Shown here one piece after another: positions 50,901 through 59,060 of a stretch of 64,000 nt of DNA; position 1 is the first letter of the stretch, and each line of letters begins with the position of its first letter. This DNA is from Thunnus maccoyii (lineage: Eukaryota; Chordata; Actinopteri; Scombriformes; Scombridae): NCBI RefSeq assembly GCF_910596095.1, contig NC_056543.1:17780042-17844041 (forward strand), in the 5' to 3' direction. The position numbers and the translations under genes are program-made. The notes under the pieces are model-generated. The model was not told the DNA's origin, ran no database searches, and saw only the letters and a program-made list of their open reading frames with translations.

Positions 50901-53900
50901 GTGTGTATGCAACGTGTCCTCGGCCACATTGAAGGACCGCCCACTCAACAGATGTCCTCTGCGTGAGCATAAGTACGCCCTCATTCGCACGCCAAAGGTG
51001 TCACATTAAAGTGCAAAACAAGAAGAAGCCACAACAACAGGCAAAATGGATTCTCCTGGAAGGAGAACATATGAAACACGCTGTCTGATTTCCATTTGGG
51101 CCGAAGAGTTTTGATTTTGCCCGTTTGCCAAGATCTTTGCAAACTTCTTCTTATAAATTCCAGTAGACTAGGCATGGGAAGTGCATTGTTGCCTTTCGCT
51201 GGTTAAAAACAACATATTTGGTCTTTGCAAATGGAAATGACGTACATGTTCATTTGCATATAGAGTGTGGAAGTGGGATCCGATCACAAGTGGTCACTTG
51301 AGACACATGTGGAGACACATTCTAATGCCAGATGTGAACTGACGTATTTAGAGCTGTCCACTTGTGATCGAATTGTAGGAGAATGACAGAGCCAGACAAC
51401 CGTGACCTGGAATGAGTGCCAGGTCGCGGTGACCTGTACCGATGCCAAACATGTCAGTCCACCGAACCAAAAACAGGAGACATCTGGAGATATTGGCCTA
51501 CTCAAATTTGGTAAAAGTTGAACGAACACATACACACACATAGCCTGTCTTCAGTATAAAAAGGCATGTCATGTCCTGTAATTTTGGAATTTATCTCTGA
51601 CTACGTTGTTAGTAGGGCCGCTGTGAATGAAGAGATTCCCCATCTGACACCTGTGTCTCGACCATCTGATTCCTCTTTCAACGGCCTCTTTCTGCCACAA
51701 CAGAATCACGCAAGACGCATGTTAATGCCAGGTGTGAACAGGGCCAGAGAGACACGATGATAGGAGGGCTGTACCTCCTTCTTGTGTCCTTTTTCTCTGG
51801 CTTGTTGCCGCACCTCCTCCATCTTAGCTCCTCACTGCACACAAGTTCTAAATTGACTTTTGACTGAATTTGGTTGACTGCTGGCAGGGACAATTTGAAG
51901 TTTTGGAACATGGAAATGGTGGATTTATTGAAAAGTGTAGTTTTTGATAGTATTGTGACAACTCAAAAATAATCAAATATGCTTAGTGCTTTCATTAATC
52001 ATTTTTCTGACAATGTATCGGGGATTGTTTGTTATGTTGTTTACAAGGACGAGCCTATGCCATGTTTGTGTAATTGAAAAAGCAAAAACAAAGCATCATT
52101 AATGGAGTAATTGTTAGATGGAGAGAATTGATTTTATTATGTTTGTTTTTCTGTATAATAGAGTGAGAAATGCACATGAATTAAGCCATAATCGGCTTAA
52201 TTATGCACAAAGCATAATGGGGTCACGAAACCTCTGTTTTCAAATAGATTTTCTGTTTTTAAGAGAAATCGCAAGGGTGAGTAGTGTTTCCCCTATATGC
52301 TTTCAACAATGGCGCAGTGCCGCTGCTAAATGATGAACACCACTGCTGAAATTTCACGTTGTACATAATAATCACGACGAATGCAAACCGCACGCACTTC
52401 CTCCGCTTCAAGCAGCTGACTGTAGCTAGCTTGGGAGAGAATGGAAACCAGTGTCATGTATGGCCTCTCTCTGTCCTACGCACACTGGTGGCTGGTGCTA
52501 ATTTTGTGCCCTGCCCTGTTTAACAAGCATAAACATGTAGAAAACCGATATTTGCATTTGCTTTGCCTGTAGTCCTTCATCCACCACTAGCATTGTTATG
52601 AACAAGCTAAAATGAAAGCTGTCTGTATGTAGTTGCTGTAAATGTTTAGCTTAGTTTGCCATGTATATTAAAACTATTCAAATTTTTGTAAACTTAGCTG
52701 CTGGCTGAGACAAACCAGTGTCCCCTCCCTCTACCAGCAGTACCTGCAGGCAGTGAATCACCTCAGCAGCAGAGGGAGGAGGACAGGAGGAATGACTGAT
52801 ACTGACTGATGTCTGTGTTCTTCATTCTTTCTAAACTTCACTCAGTATTTTGATGTCAGGAATATTATTTATTTTACTGACATTTTAGATTTGTTTATAT
52901 TGAGATATTATTGAGGTTATATAGTGACTTTGCTGTTGTAAACTGCTCTAGAAACAATATTTAGTTATATTTAAATTATAAATCAATTATAATCCTGCTC
53001 TCAATTAGGATTACTTCAGGACATAGCGCTTACTTCATTCTTGCTAATTTCTGACTGTACTGTGAAAGAAATCTATTTATAAACCTTTTAAGTTATAAAT
53101 ATTGTAATGGTAATAGTCCAAAATGAATTTTTAGTCAAATAACATCAAATTTTCTTGGGGGAGGACCCCCAAACCCCTCTGACTGTGTTGTACACACAAC
53201 ATGACTCTGTGGACATGGATAAACCTAGCTGGAGCAGATCTGAGCTAGTTTTAAGTTATTCCGCTTCGTGGGCTCTGTGCACGCAAAACAGCACCGCTGC
53301 TGAAATAAATCCTATGGGAAACACTAGGTGAGGTATGATCTGTCCCTGCCTGAGTCTTTTGCGCTTGAATGCTATAAAGCCTCTTTTTAAAAAAATTGTA
53401 CCTGTAATTGTGTATGGTGACACCTGTCACAGTGATCAGGACAGTGCAGCTGTCAGCAGCCTTTTGCTGTGGAAGAAAACAAATGGGACCCTTTGTTGTT
53501 CTTTACAGCACTAAACTTAAATATCCTTCAGGCTACATTTTCCACCTGAACCACTCTGCTAATTATCCTGCACACTGAGCTCACAGCTAAGTTCAGCTCA
53601 GCTGTTTATGCAGAACTGAGGAAACAAATTCAATGCCCTGGTGAATACCTGCAATCCTCTGTGAATGAGCTTTTTTTTTTTTAATGTTTTTTTATAAATT
53701 CAAACTAACAGCCTCACATATTGAAGCAATGTGCTATATTCATTCTTTGAGTAATTTATCTGTGTAAATTGTGCTTCTCCACTTGTATTGTTTAGGTTTC
53801 CACCTGGCTTGGTTTGTATAATGAGTGTCACTCTCTCTCTCTCTCTGTCTGTGTAGAGCACTTTACTTGTGTGGTGAAGATGCTGTACAACCTGCAGTTC

Positions 53901-56900
53901 ACCCAGGCTCTGGCTGCACTCTCAACCCAGTTCAGTCCAGAGGAAAGGCAGGCCTGGAGCACATCTGGAGCACTGAAAAAGGTAAAAGTGAAATCAAATT
54001 ACAATAGCCTGAGACCTGATTCACAATGTCCTGCTGGGGTTAAAGTTACCTACCTTATATTTTCTATTGTAAAGTGAAGGTCAAAGACGGCAATGATGTA
54101 GATAATAATGGTGGCATGGCCTGCACTTATCACTGTTTTAAGTGCGGCTGAAATAGTTGTCATTGTGTTTTCTGTGCTCAGTGCAATGTCAAACTGTGTT
54201 AAAAGTCTACTTGTATCCGCTGCTTGTTGATGCAGTTGAGTCTTCTGATTGTTCCCAAGAACCAGCTCACAACTATAGTAAATCTTTGCGTATGACTTGG
54301 TATTGAGATGAATTAAGCCCTTTCCAAATTCATTTATGTGGTTTCCACAGTAGACAGTATCGATCTTCATTATCTGGAAAAGTGAGATTGCTTCAGAGTG
54401 TTGCATTAATTGGCTATTTATCTTGAGTCTATTAAATCTGAATTAGTGAGTGACTGGCTTGAATGTTGAAAGACAAATAGCCGAAACCCTCCCCTTTAGG
54501 GTGTTTCCATCCATAATGGAGGTGTGGATTAGTATCTTCCTCCTTCGTTGTCATGAACAGTAGTGCAGGCATTCACAAGTTGCCATCTAGATGGATTTTA
54601 AATCTGCAACGAGGACTGCATCCATATTTGGTGGAATGCGATTGTAATTAAATTGAAGTTGTTAAAAAAGATGCAGTCTGAACAAAGATCAGAGCCTAGT
54701 GGAAGGAAATCCATGGACTTGAAATTCCTCCCCTATAAATCTATGACAAAGGACAGCAGACGAGATAAGACTGCTCTTTTATATTCTACCACCTTCAGCT
54801 TGATAAATGCTTGCAGCTTTTCCTTTATATAAAATAGTAGCCAAAGCAGTTGAATTTTTATCAGAACACACATTCAGTAATGTCTCGACCGCTTATCAGA
54901 TGTTATATTGTACGAAAAGAATTATTGTCCTCTGCTTATTCTGCATAAGTCATAATATTCCTACAGTGCAGCATATTTTATACATGAGGACCATGAAGAT
55001 GCACAGGTGAAACATTCTGATCTGTGTTATTTATTCTGATATGTGACATTCATTTACTTGGAAAACTAACCATATATTGTAGTGATGAGCCATCAGCACA
55101 AATTGATTTTTTTTTTGTGTGTTTTTGTTGTGAGTTTAGTGTCACTAGGTTGTCCGTTTCTAAAGCTCTACACGCTATCATATATGTTCAATGCAAGTAC
55201 CCATCTGACATCATTAAAATAGTATGAAAGGAAAAAGATCTTAAACAAAAAATTATGGACTATTTTTTTGTTGTTTCAGAGAGACTTGAAGAATTTATAT
55301 TCCTTGACAATTTCAGTCTGATAATCAAACTGAATTGCCATGTTGTTTCACTTCATTATTCAGCCTGACATCATGTTCATGTTAACCAACTTCTGGTAGG
55401 AAGAGGCGGTTATTTTGTTTTGTTTTGTCCTTATCAGTTGTTTCACTAACATCATTTTCATACGACACAGAAGCTTTTGTTGCAGTTGCTAAGAGCAGTT
55501 CATGTTTTTCACAACAATCGAAGAATTTTAAGAGTTGTAATTTCTGTAAGTTAACTTAAACCAACCTGTACAGCTTTGATTGTTTGTGTTTTTTATAAAC
55601 TGAGGAAACAAACGTCAATGAGCACAACATTAGGTCTGTTTGAATCACTGAAAAAATCAGAGATGTGCTCCAACAATATGGGAAGAGTTTTTATAGCCGG
55701 CTAAAAAAAAATACATTGCGCTGAATTGATTTGGTTACATACTGTCAACATTTTTATTTTCTGCCACAGAATGCTGCAAATGCGGAGAAGTCTTTTGAAG
55801 CGCTGCTCAGTCATGTCATCAGTGAGCTCTCTAAGGACAAGTGTGTCTACAAGGCGAACACTGAAGGAACATCAATGGTGAGATGCTGAAATAACTGTTT
55901 AGCACTTCAGAACCTAACTGCATACAGCCTGCTGCTCTCTCTTACCTGCCCTTTTTGTTCTTTTCATTTTCTCTTAAACAATGAATTGGCCGTTGCCCTG
56001 AGAGACAGTGGTCTAATATCTCTACTAATCTCGATCGGAGATATATATCACGGTACTATCAGCAAGCTGTTGGCTGGTTATTGATCAAGTGTTACTGTTG
56101 TTTCCCTCTCCAGCTGAGCTCCAGTGTGTGGTCCCCGCAGTCTATCGAGTTCAGCCTCCAGCAGTTCTGCCTGCCCTTCCTTCGCCTCTCCTGCCTCCTG
56201 CAGCATCACCTCTATGGAGACAACCTGACTGGCTGCCTGGTATGTTTTATCATCGATGGCATCCTGCCTGCTTTAACTACCCTTGTGTTCTTGCAGCAAC
56301 ACTGCTCCATAGATCTGCACATCACAATAAAGACGAGGAAATCTCGCCCAGCAGGATTGATTTCTCAATTAAAAAGAAACAAGGCGTTTCTGCACTTCGG
56401 TAGACGAGTTGAAATCCTCTGACATCCTGCCAGTCACAGGCGAGAGTGAAAGCAAAGAGAGAGACTCACCGGTTGTTTTCTTGTTCTCAGGAGGAGGAGG
56501 AGTTCTCGTCCTTGGCTGTGTGTTTGGGGCTCTTACCTTCGGCCCCTCAGGCTTCCAACAACGTGCACAGTGCCTCATGTCTGGAGTGGGCAGTCAGCGC
56601 CTTTGAATTGATGACACAGTGGTGTGCTGAGGTCAAAGGGCTCTCTCAGATGCAGGCTGAGCAATCACTGGTATGTTCAGCCCACAGAGTATACATGCAG
56701 TATGTAATATGACGATGCTATATATCCAGAATAACCACATATGTAAAGCTTTTTGTCATGGATTATTGTCCTTATGGGTCATAATGTTGTCTTATTAATA
56801 TTTGAAACCGTATTAGCTATGATTCATGTCAAAGACAGCAGGAATCTACCAGTAAAATCACTTTTTTTTGTTCAAAAATTTAAAAAACAAGTAGATTGGA

Positions 56901-59060
56901 TTGTGACAATTTTTTATTTCAATTGTAATTGTTTTAGAACAATTTCTAATCTTAAACTGAAGATTTTATGTTAAGGTAACAGCTGAATGTCAACATAAAT
57001 CTCTATTGAGAATGACTAAATTAGTTCTGCCTCTTAAACAAACTAAAGCTATTCGTCAGTGGAAACAGTAGTAGTCTATGTCAGTACTATTAGTATATTT
57101 CAATAGTAGTATATTTCAGTGTGCAGGTTAAGTTTGAATTCAGAGAATATCGGCATATGGTCTTATGAGAAGCTGAGTTTGAATCTGAGCGATGAAATGT
57201 TCAGGCCACATATTTGTAACTTGTCCTGCAAACTATTCATGTTAGTAAAGTGACACTTTGAATGTAGTTTCAACCTTGTTGTCTGACTGTGAGCTGAGTG
57301 ACTGCACAACTAGCCATGTGTCTTACGCCCTTGTGATTCAGCACTGCAGTAATCTTGGATGTTGTACGTCATTTGGTAATCATTAACTTAGGACATTATT
57401 TATCATTACCTCCTAAAGCTGAAGGACATCATAAACACTTTATTGTCAAGAGACCTGGGTAGATTTATTCATTGGAGGCTGACAACAAGTCAGCTTTAGC
57501 CTTTAAAAACAAGGAAGCACAATTTATTGTAACTTTCAAAGTTTTAGAAATGTATTCCTTATGAGTCACAGTTCTTCTAATCTGGTGATACTAATAAAAA
57601 TTTTCACAGGTCTGTAGAGGACTGAAGCTGAGAGTTGAGGGAAGAGCAGGGTTAAGTTTCAGGATAAAATATTTAAGTATTGATGGCTGCACTCACACAA
57701 AGCTGTCACCTGAATATATTTTAAATATTTCTCTTTCTTCTCCTCTGAAGACCTTGCTTGTTCAGGATCCTCAGTGGGCTGCCCCTCGCCTTCTCCAGCT
57801 ACCTGACAACTACAATATCATCTTCCAGTACTATCACAGGAAGGCCTGCACTGCCTGCAAAAAGGTGCCAAAAGACCCTGCACTCTGCCTTGTTTGTGGC
57901 GCCTTTGTCTGTCTCAAAGGGGTGTGCTGCAAACAGCAGGGTATCTGTGAATGTGTTTTGGTAAGTTTCTCTCAAAAGCAAAGTTATATTGTTGCTATCA
58001 GTTCAAAAAATTCAATGTCAGAGGCATCACATATTTGTAACTGTTGACCTAAATGACTGCTTTAACCCACACTTACTGCAAGATGAATTTAAATAGCCGT
58101 GGTCTGTTTCTACAAAGCTTACGTGTTGCTTGTCACTTGTAGCACTCCCAACATTGTGGCGCAGCTACAGGCATCTTTCTATTGATAAATGCCTCAGTCA
58201 TCATCATCATCCGTGGTCATCGTTTCTGCCTGTGGGGTTCTGTTTACCTTGATGCCCACGGAGAGGAGGATCGTGATTTACGGTATGACACATCACATAC
58301 AGATATAAAAGCCACATAAACAATTTTATACTCCTCTGCTGTGTCCATTATACATACTTGCTGTATACAGAGTGTACTATACACTTATCATTATATACTA
58401 TTTCAGTAGTGCACAAGAAATCAATGAACTTTTCTGTTTTGTACTAATGGAAAATGAAGTAATATGTGTGCTGACAGACACCACTGACCACTACCTACTA
58501 AACTTCATACAGATAAAGAAACATGGTTTTCCAATATTTAATTTTTATTTTCCAAAAATCTTCCTCCACCTGTTTCACCACCATCCACAATCTGTTTTAA
58601 CTTTTTCCAGCTTTTTTCCAACCAATTCTTTATTGCAGTGCATTGCAGAACAATAGTACACATCAACAGCACTCAGAAATCCTGCGTTTTTTAGACTTTT
58701 TTGAGTACTTAGTAAGTTTTCGAGTACAAACGCACCATTTACTCAAAACCTACCTAGAAATTAATAAAAACTTTATTTGTAAAGCACCTTTCGTATAGAA
58801 AAAATGCAGCTCAAAGTGCTTAGAAATTAGAAATTAGTATCTAGTATGAATTTGAGACACAGCTCCTTTTTTAAACAATTGTTGCCGCAGTGGAAAAAGC
58901 ACAGATCTCACTTTTGTTTCCCCCCTCCCTGCCTCTCTTCAGCCGCGGCAAGCCTCTCTTCTTATGTGAAGAGAGGTATCGAGTGTTGGAGCAACAGTGG
59001 GTTTCACACACCTTTGATCACATCAATAAGCGTTGGGGGCCTCACTATAATGGACTCTAA
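14495..59060 (+). CDS. ubr3: Ubr3, UBR-box RING E3 ubiquitin ligase, 39 coding exons
   Basis: Thirty-nine exons, all with GT...AG ends and consistent phases, join into one 5,538-base frame of 1,845 aa (human UBR3 is about 1,888); exon coordinates are in the block entries that follow. Order of parts: UBR zinc box (about 82-155), long alpha-helical body, basic NLS-like QRKRVKL (about 320-326), split RING-H2 (1193-1320), and the UAIN-type C-terminal domain to WGPHYNGL. It is a cytosolic E3 that transfers ubiquitin to lysines. Unlike UBR1/UBR2, UBR3 is reported not to bind classical N-degrons. Reported roles include APE1 turnover, Hedgehog signalling (Cos2/Kif7) and myosin/Usher-protein regulation in flies. 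No frameshift or stop was seen, so the gene looks functional. Confidence 0.97.
14932..16216 (+). other. ubr3 intron 1
   Basis: The 5' 150 bases stay GC-richer, continuing the promoter island. The rest is AT-rich, with no recognised element apart from the (TTTC)n pyrimidine tract at the acceptor. Confidence 0.5.
17240..22193 (+). other. ubr3: ubr3 exons 4-16: N-terminal helical body
   Basis: Exons: 17240-17395, 17887-17927, 18210-18276, 18361-18491, 18730-18958, 19690-19869, 20871-21004, 21159-21245, 21328-21393, 21489-21578, 21679-21807, 21895-21947, 22060-22193. Exons 4-6 encode a divergent, low-complexity acidic linker with the basic QRKRVKL. From exon 7 ([20 protein letters not shown]) the sequence is strongly conserved: [60 protein letters not shown] see no catalytic motif here; this is the scaffold part of the ligase. 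Confidence 0.93.
19885..20020. repeat. Interspersed repeat with ACACATTCACACACTGATAGC block
   Basis: TAAAGCGACTGCACTTATAT, TGCTTCACAGTGCCTCCCAT and CACATTCACACACTGATAGC resemble a common fish repeat built on a TATAGCGCTTT...CATTCATACACTGATGG pattern. It lies at the start of ubr3 intron 9. The rest of that intron (to 20870) shows nothing recognisable. Confidence 0.5.
22194..24348 (+). other. ubr3 intron 16, no coding signal
   Basis: This 2.2-kb intron has moderately GC-rich sequence at 22380-22720 (TTGGGAGACTGACG..., GAGGAGGCGAGCCGCTG...) that may be a degraded transposon, but I could not define ends. No exon-like frames with flanking splice sites were seen. Confidence 0.45.
24486..24778 (-). 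repeat. LINE/SINE 3'-tail repeat (AGAATCAGAATC-type)
   Basis: It begins ATCAGAATCAGAATCTGTTTACTGGCCAAGTAAG, the reverse-oriented tail of a frequent fish retroelement whose 3' end is a GATTCTGATTC repeat. The body runs to about GTTCAGTGTCTGTCC. A short tail of the same kind, opposite orientation, is at 49400-49463. It fills most of ubr3 intron 17. Confidence 0.65.
24953..26184 (+). other. ubr3 intron 18
   Basis: AT-rich intron. It includes a TATAATAATATAATATATATAA tract at about 25709-25731. At 25390-25450 there is repeat-like sequence (CTGCCTACCGCCCTCCACTG) whose family I could not settle. No coding exon was seen. Confidence 0.4.
26919..26947. repeat. (AT)n microsatellite in ubr3 intron 19
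   Basis: About 14 AT units are followed by CCCTTTTTC. A 22-base poly-T run lies upstream in the same intron at 26399-26420. Confidence 0.9.
28346..31250 (+). other. ubr3 intron 22
   Basis: This 2.9-kb intron holds a repeat at 29150-29290, GC-rich repeat-like sequence at about 28730-28920, and an AT-rich A-strewn segment at 30700-31030 ending in a G-run (31052-31062). No exon was seen. Confidence 0.45.
29150..29290 (+). repeat. Interspersed repeat (GGATGGATATCCTTGAAATTTGGT type)
   Basis: TTTCAACAACGCTTGGATGG, CTTGAAATTTGGTACAGACA, TCCATGATCCCCAGATGATA and AATCCCAGTGACTTTC follow the order of a very common teleost repeat. The end near 29290 is eroded. Confidence 0.7.
31251..33485 (+). other. 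ubr3: ubr3 exons 23-24: acidic/basic helical linker
   Basis: Exons: 31251-31696 and 33397-33485. Exon 23 (446 bases) encodes [20 protein letters not shown], then [18 protein letters not shown] and PPVPPKK. Exon 24 encodes [20 protein letters not shown], a charged helix likely to be coiled coil, leading to the RING. The exon 23 donor GAG|GTAGCA is poor. A GTGTGT inside exon 23 near 31629 is not used, since the frame continues and the protein matches. Confidence 0.92.
32141..32502 (+). repeat. hAT-like TIR repeat, family C
   Basis: GAGCTTCAACAAACGATTATT at the left, CTATAAAATGTCAGATAATT and GTAAAACATGCCCATCATC inside, and ATTAATTATCAAAATATTTTCC with TTATCGACCAATC at the right match 62656-62952 in order and strand. 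It lies in ubr3 intron 23. Confidence 0.78.
33486..36017 (+). other. ubr3 intron 24
   Basis: This 2.5-kb intron has a GC-richer block at about 34030-34260 (CAAGGTGACAGTGGGCCGAG..., GACTCCCAGGGCCCACCCTG...) without repeat or coding character. A (GT)n stretch runs into a perfect GCGCATGCGC palindrome at 35275-35284. The rest is plain AT-rich sequence. Confidence 0.45.
36736..37067 (-). repeat. hAT-like TIR repeat, family C (reverse)
   Basis: In reverse orientation it shows TAAGGGCTTCAACTAATGAC at the right end and CTTTCTGTCAATAAATCAAG at the left, with the interior TCAATTAATCATTTAAGTAT. Its end lies about 106 bases before the exon 26 acceptor. Confidence 0.72.
38205..38355 (-). repeat. hAT-like TIR repeat, family C (partial, reverse)
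   Basis: ACGATTAGTTAAATTGTGTA, TTGATTGACAGAAAATTCAT and the end CATTGCAGCCTTAGA correspond to a shortened reverse copy in ubr3 intron 27. The middle of the element is deleted. Confidence 0.65.
38769..40446 (+). other. ubr3 intron 28
   Basis: A 1.7-kb AT-rich intron. A short repetitive TTTTATTGG(TT) tract lies around 40050-40090. The open frame over 39976-40347 has no splice support and no recognisable protein. Confidence 0.4.
40780..41480 (+). mobile_element. Decayed LINE reverse-transcriptase remnant in ubr3 intron 29
   Basis: Three pieces survive in order. [12 protein letters not shown] sequence precedes [20 protein letters not shown] (about 40899-40958), which corresponds to the RT block usually read [25 protein letters not shown] follows. 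After a large deletion, the 3' ORF end appears: ATCTGGGAGGAGACCCAGAG, ACATGCTGGAGGGATTTTAT, CTCAGGATCCCACAGGAGGA (41328-41416). The whole RT core with its catalytic residues is missing. The clade is uncertain. Confidence 0.78.
44185..44235 (+). repeat. Retroelement 3' tail (TGTAAAGCACATTGTGATGA type)
   Basis: TTTGTAAAGCACATTGTGAT followed by GAAATATAAATAAAATTGAC has the form of the 3' end of fish L2/CR1-like LINEs or their SINEs. The body upstream is not recognisable. Confidence 0.55.
47360..47397. repeat. Interrupted (GT)n microsatellite
   Basis: Two GT runs are separated by GAGGGACT. A second (GT)n follows at 47671-47700, ending 20 bases before the exon 31 acceptor. Confidence 0.9.
47671..47700. 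repeat. (GT)n microsatellite next to exon 31 acceptor
   Basis: TGTGTGTGTGTTTGTGTGTG continues to 47700, directly before the pyrimidine tract TTTTTTCCCTCTTTCAG of exon 31. UG-rich RNA at this position can bind CELF/TDP-43-type splicing factors (family knowledge). Confidence 0.9.
49104..49190 (+). repeat. Possible left end of a family A TIR element
   Basis: ATTAAAGGTGCAGTGTGTAG ATTTAGCGG resembles the left end of the 8583 element (AAAGGACCACTGTGTAAGAT TTAG). The downstream part diverges, so this is a fragment or a related family. Confidence 0.45.
49400..49463 (+). repeat. Retroelement 3' tail ending GATTCTGATTC
   Basis: ACCAGAATCAAATTCCTTGT ATGCATACTTGACCAATAAA GATGATTCTGATTC is the forward tail of the family seen reversed at 24486. 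Only the last 60 or so bases are present, as in a 5'-truncated insertion. Confidence 0.65.
50740..51745. mobile_element. Non-autonomous TIR element, family D, about 1 kb
   Basis: The left end GGCCCTGTTTACACCTGGTA TTAA and the right end TTAATGCCAGGTGTGAACAG GGCC are near-perfect inverted repeats of about 24 bp. Inside, GATCACAAGTGGACAGCTC (50781) is the complement of GAGCTGTCCACTTGTGATC (51351-51369), so the element, or a nested half, is itself palindromic. There is no transposase. It begins 54 bases after exon 32. Confidence 0.85.
52110..52290. promoter_or_regulatory. Candidate conserved non-coding element with AT-rich dyad
   Basis: AATTAAGCC (52179-52187) and GGCTTAATT (52194-52202) form a perfect 9-bp dyad around ATAATC. 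Further homeodomain-like cores follow: TAATTA and GCATAATGG. It lies just after the family D element, and the flanks (GAGTGAGAAATGCACATG; TTTTAAGAGAAATCGCAAGG) do not look like any repeat here. The regulatory role is inferred only. Confidence 0.3.
53829..53850. repeat. (CT)n tract forming exon 33 pyrimidine tract
   Basis: CACTCTCTCTCTCTCTCTGTCTGTGTAG leads straight into exon 33, so a microsatellite doubles as the splice-acceptor pyrimidine tract. Confidence 0.9.
53982..55769 (+). other. ubr3 intron 33
   Basis: A 1.8-kb intron. 54480-54660 (CCATCCATAATGGAGGTGTG..., GTTGCCATCTAGATGG...) and 54800-55010 lack repeat features and could be conserved non-coding sequence. No coding exon was seen. 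Confidence 0.35.
56671..57750 (+). other. ubr3 intron 36
   Basis: A 1.1-kb AT-rich intron without recognisable elements. Confidence 0.4.
57751..59060 (+). other. ubr3: ubr3 exons 37-39: C-terminal UAIN domain
   Basis: Exons: 57751-57960, 58143-58282, 58943-59060. They encode the cysteine-rich [20 protein letters not shown], then [56 protein letters not shown] and the end [19 protein letters not shown]. In UBR1/UBR2 the matching domain packs back on the N-terminus and is proposed to autoinhibit the ligase. The stop TAA is at 59058-59060 and the final residues equal the family's usual C-terminus, so the 3' end is complete. Confidence 0.95.
58750..58830. repeat. CTTTATTTGTAAAGCACC-type interspersed repeat fragment
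   Basis: ACTTTATTTGTAAAGCACCT TTCGTA and CAGCTCAAAGTGCTTAGAAA are parts of a common fish repeat modelled on TTTATATAGCACCTTTC...CAAAGTGCTT. It lies about 110 bases before the last ubr3 exon. Confidence 0.55.

Larger units (their letters stand above)
50687..53856 (+). other. ubr3 intron 32
   Basis: A 3.2-kb intron made up of the family D element (50740-51745), a candidate conserved non-coding element around 52110-52290, repeat-like GC-richer sequence at 52380-53330 without definable ends, and a (CT)n tract at the acceptor. Confidence 0.45.
44435..56670 (+). other. ubr3: ubr3 exons 30-36: post-RING helical region
   Basis: Exons: 44435-44520, 47720-47825, 50586-50686, 53857-53981, 55770-55877, 56114-56239, 56491-56670. 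They encode [79 protein letters not shown] and [16 protein letters not shown]. The exons are small and the introns large (up to about 3.9 kb). Exon 34 ([19 protein letters not shown]) is the least conserved against my recollection of the mammalian protein. Confidence 0.92.
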
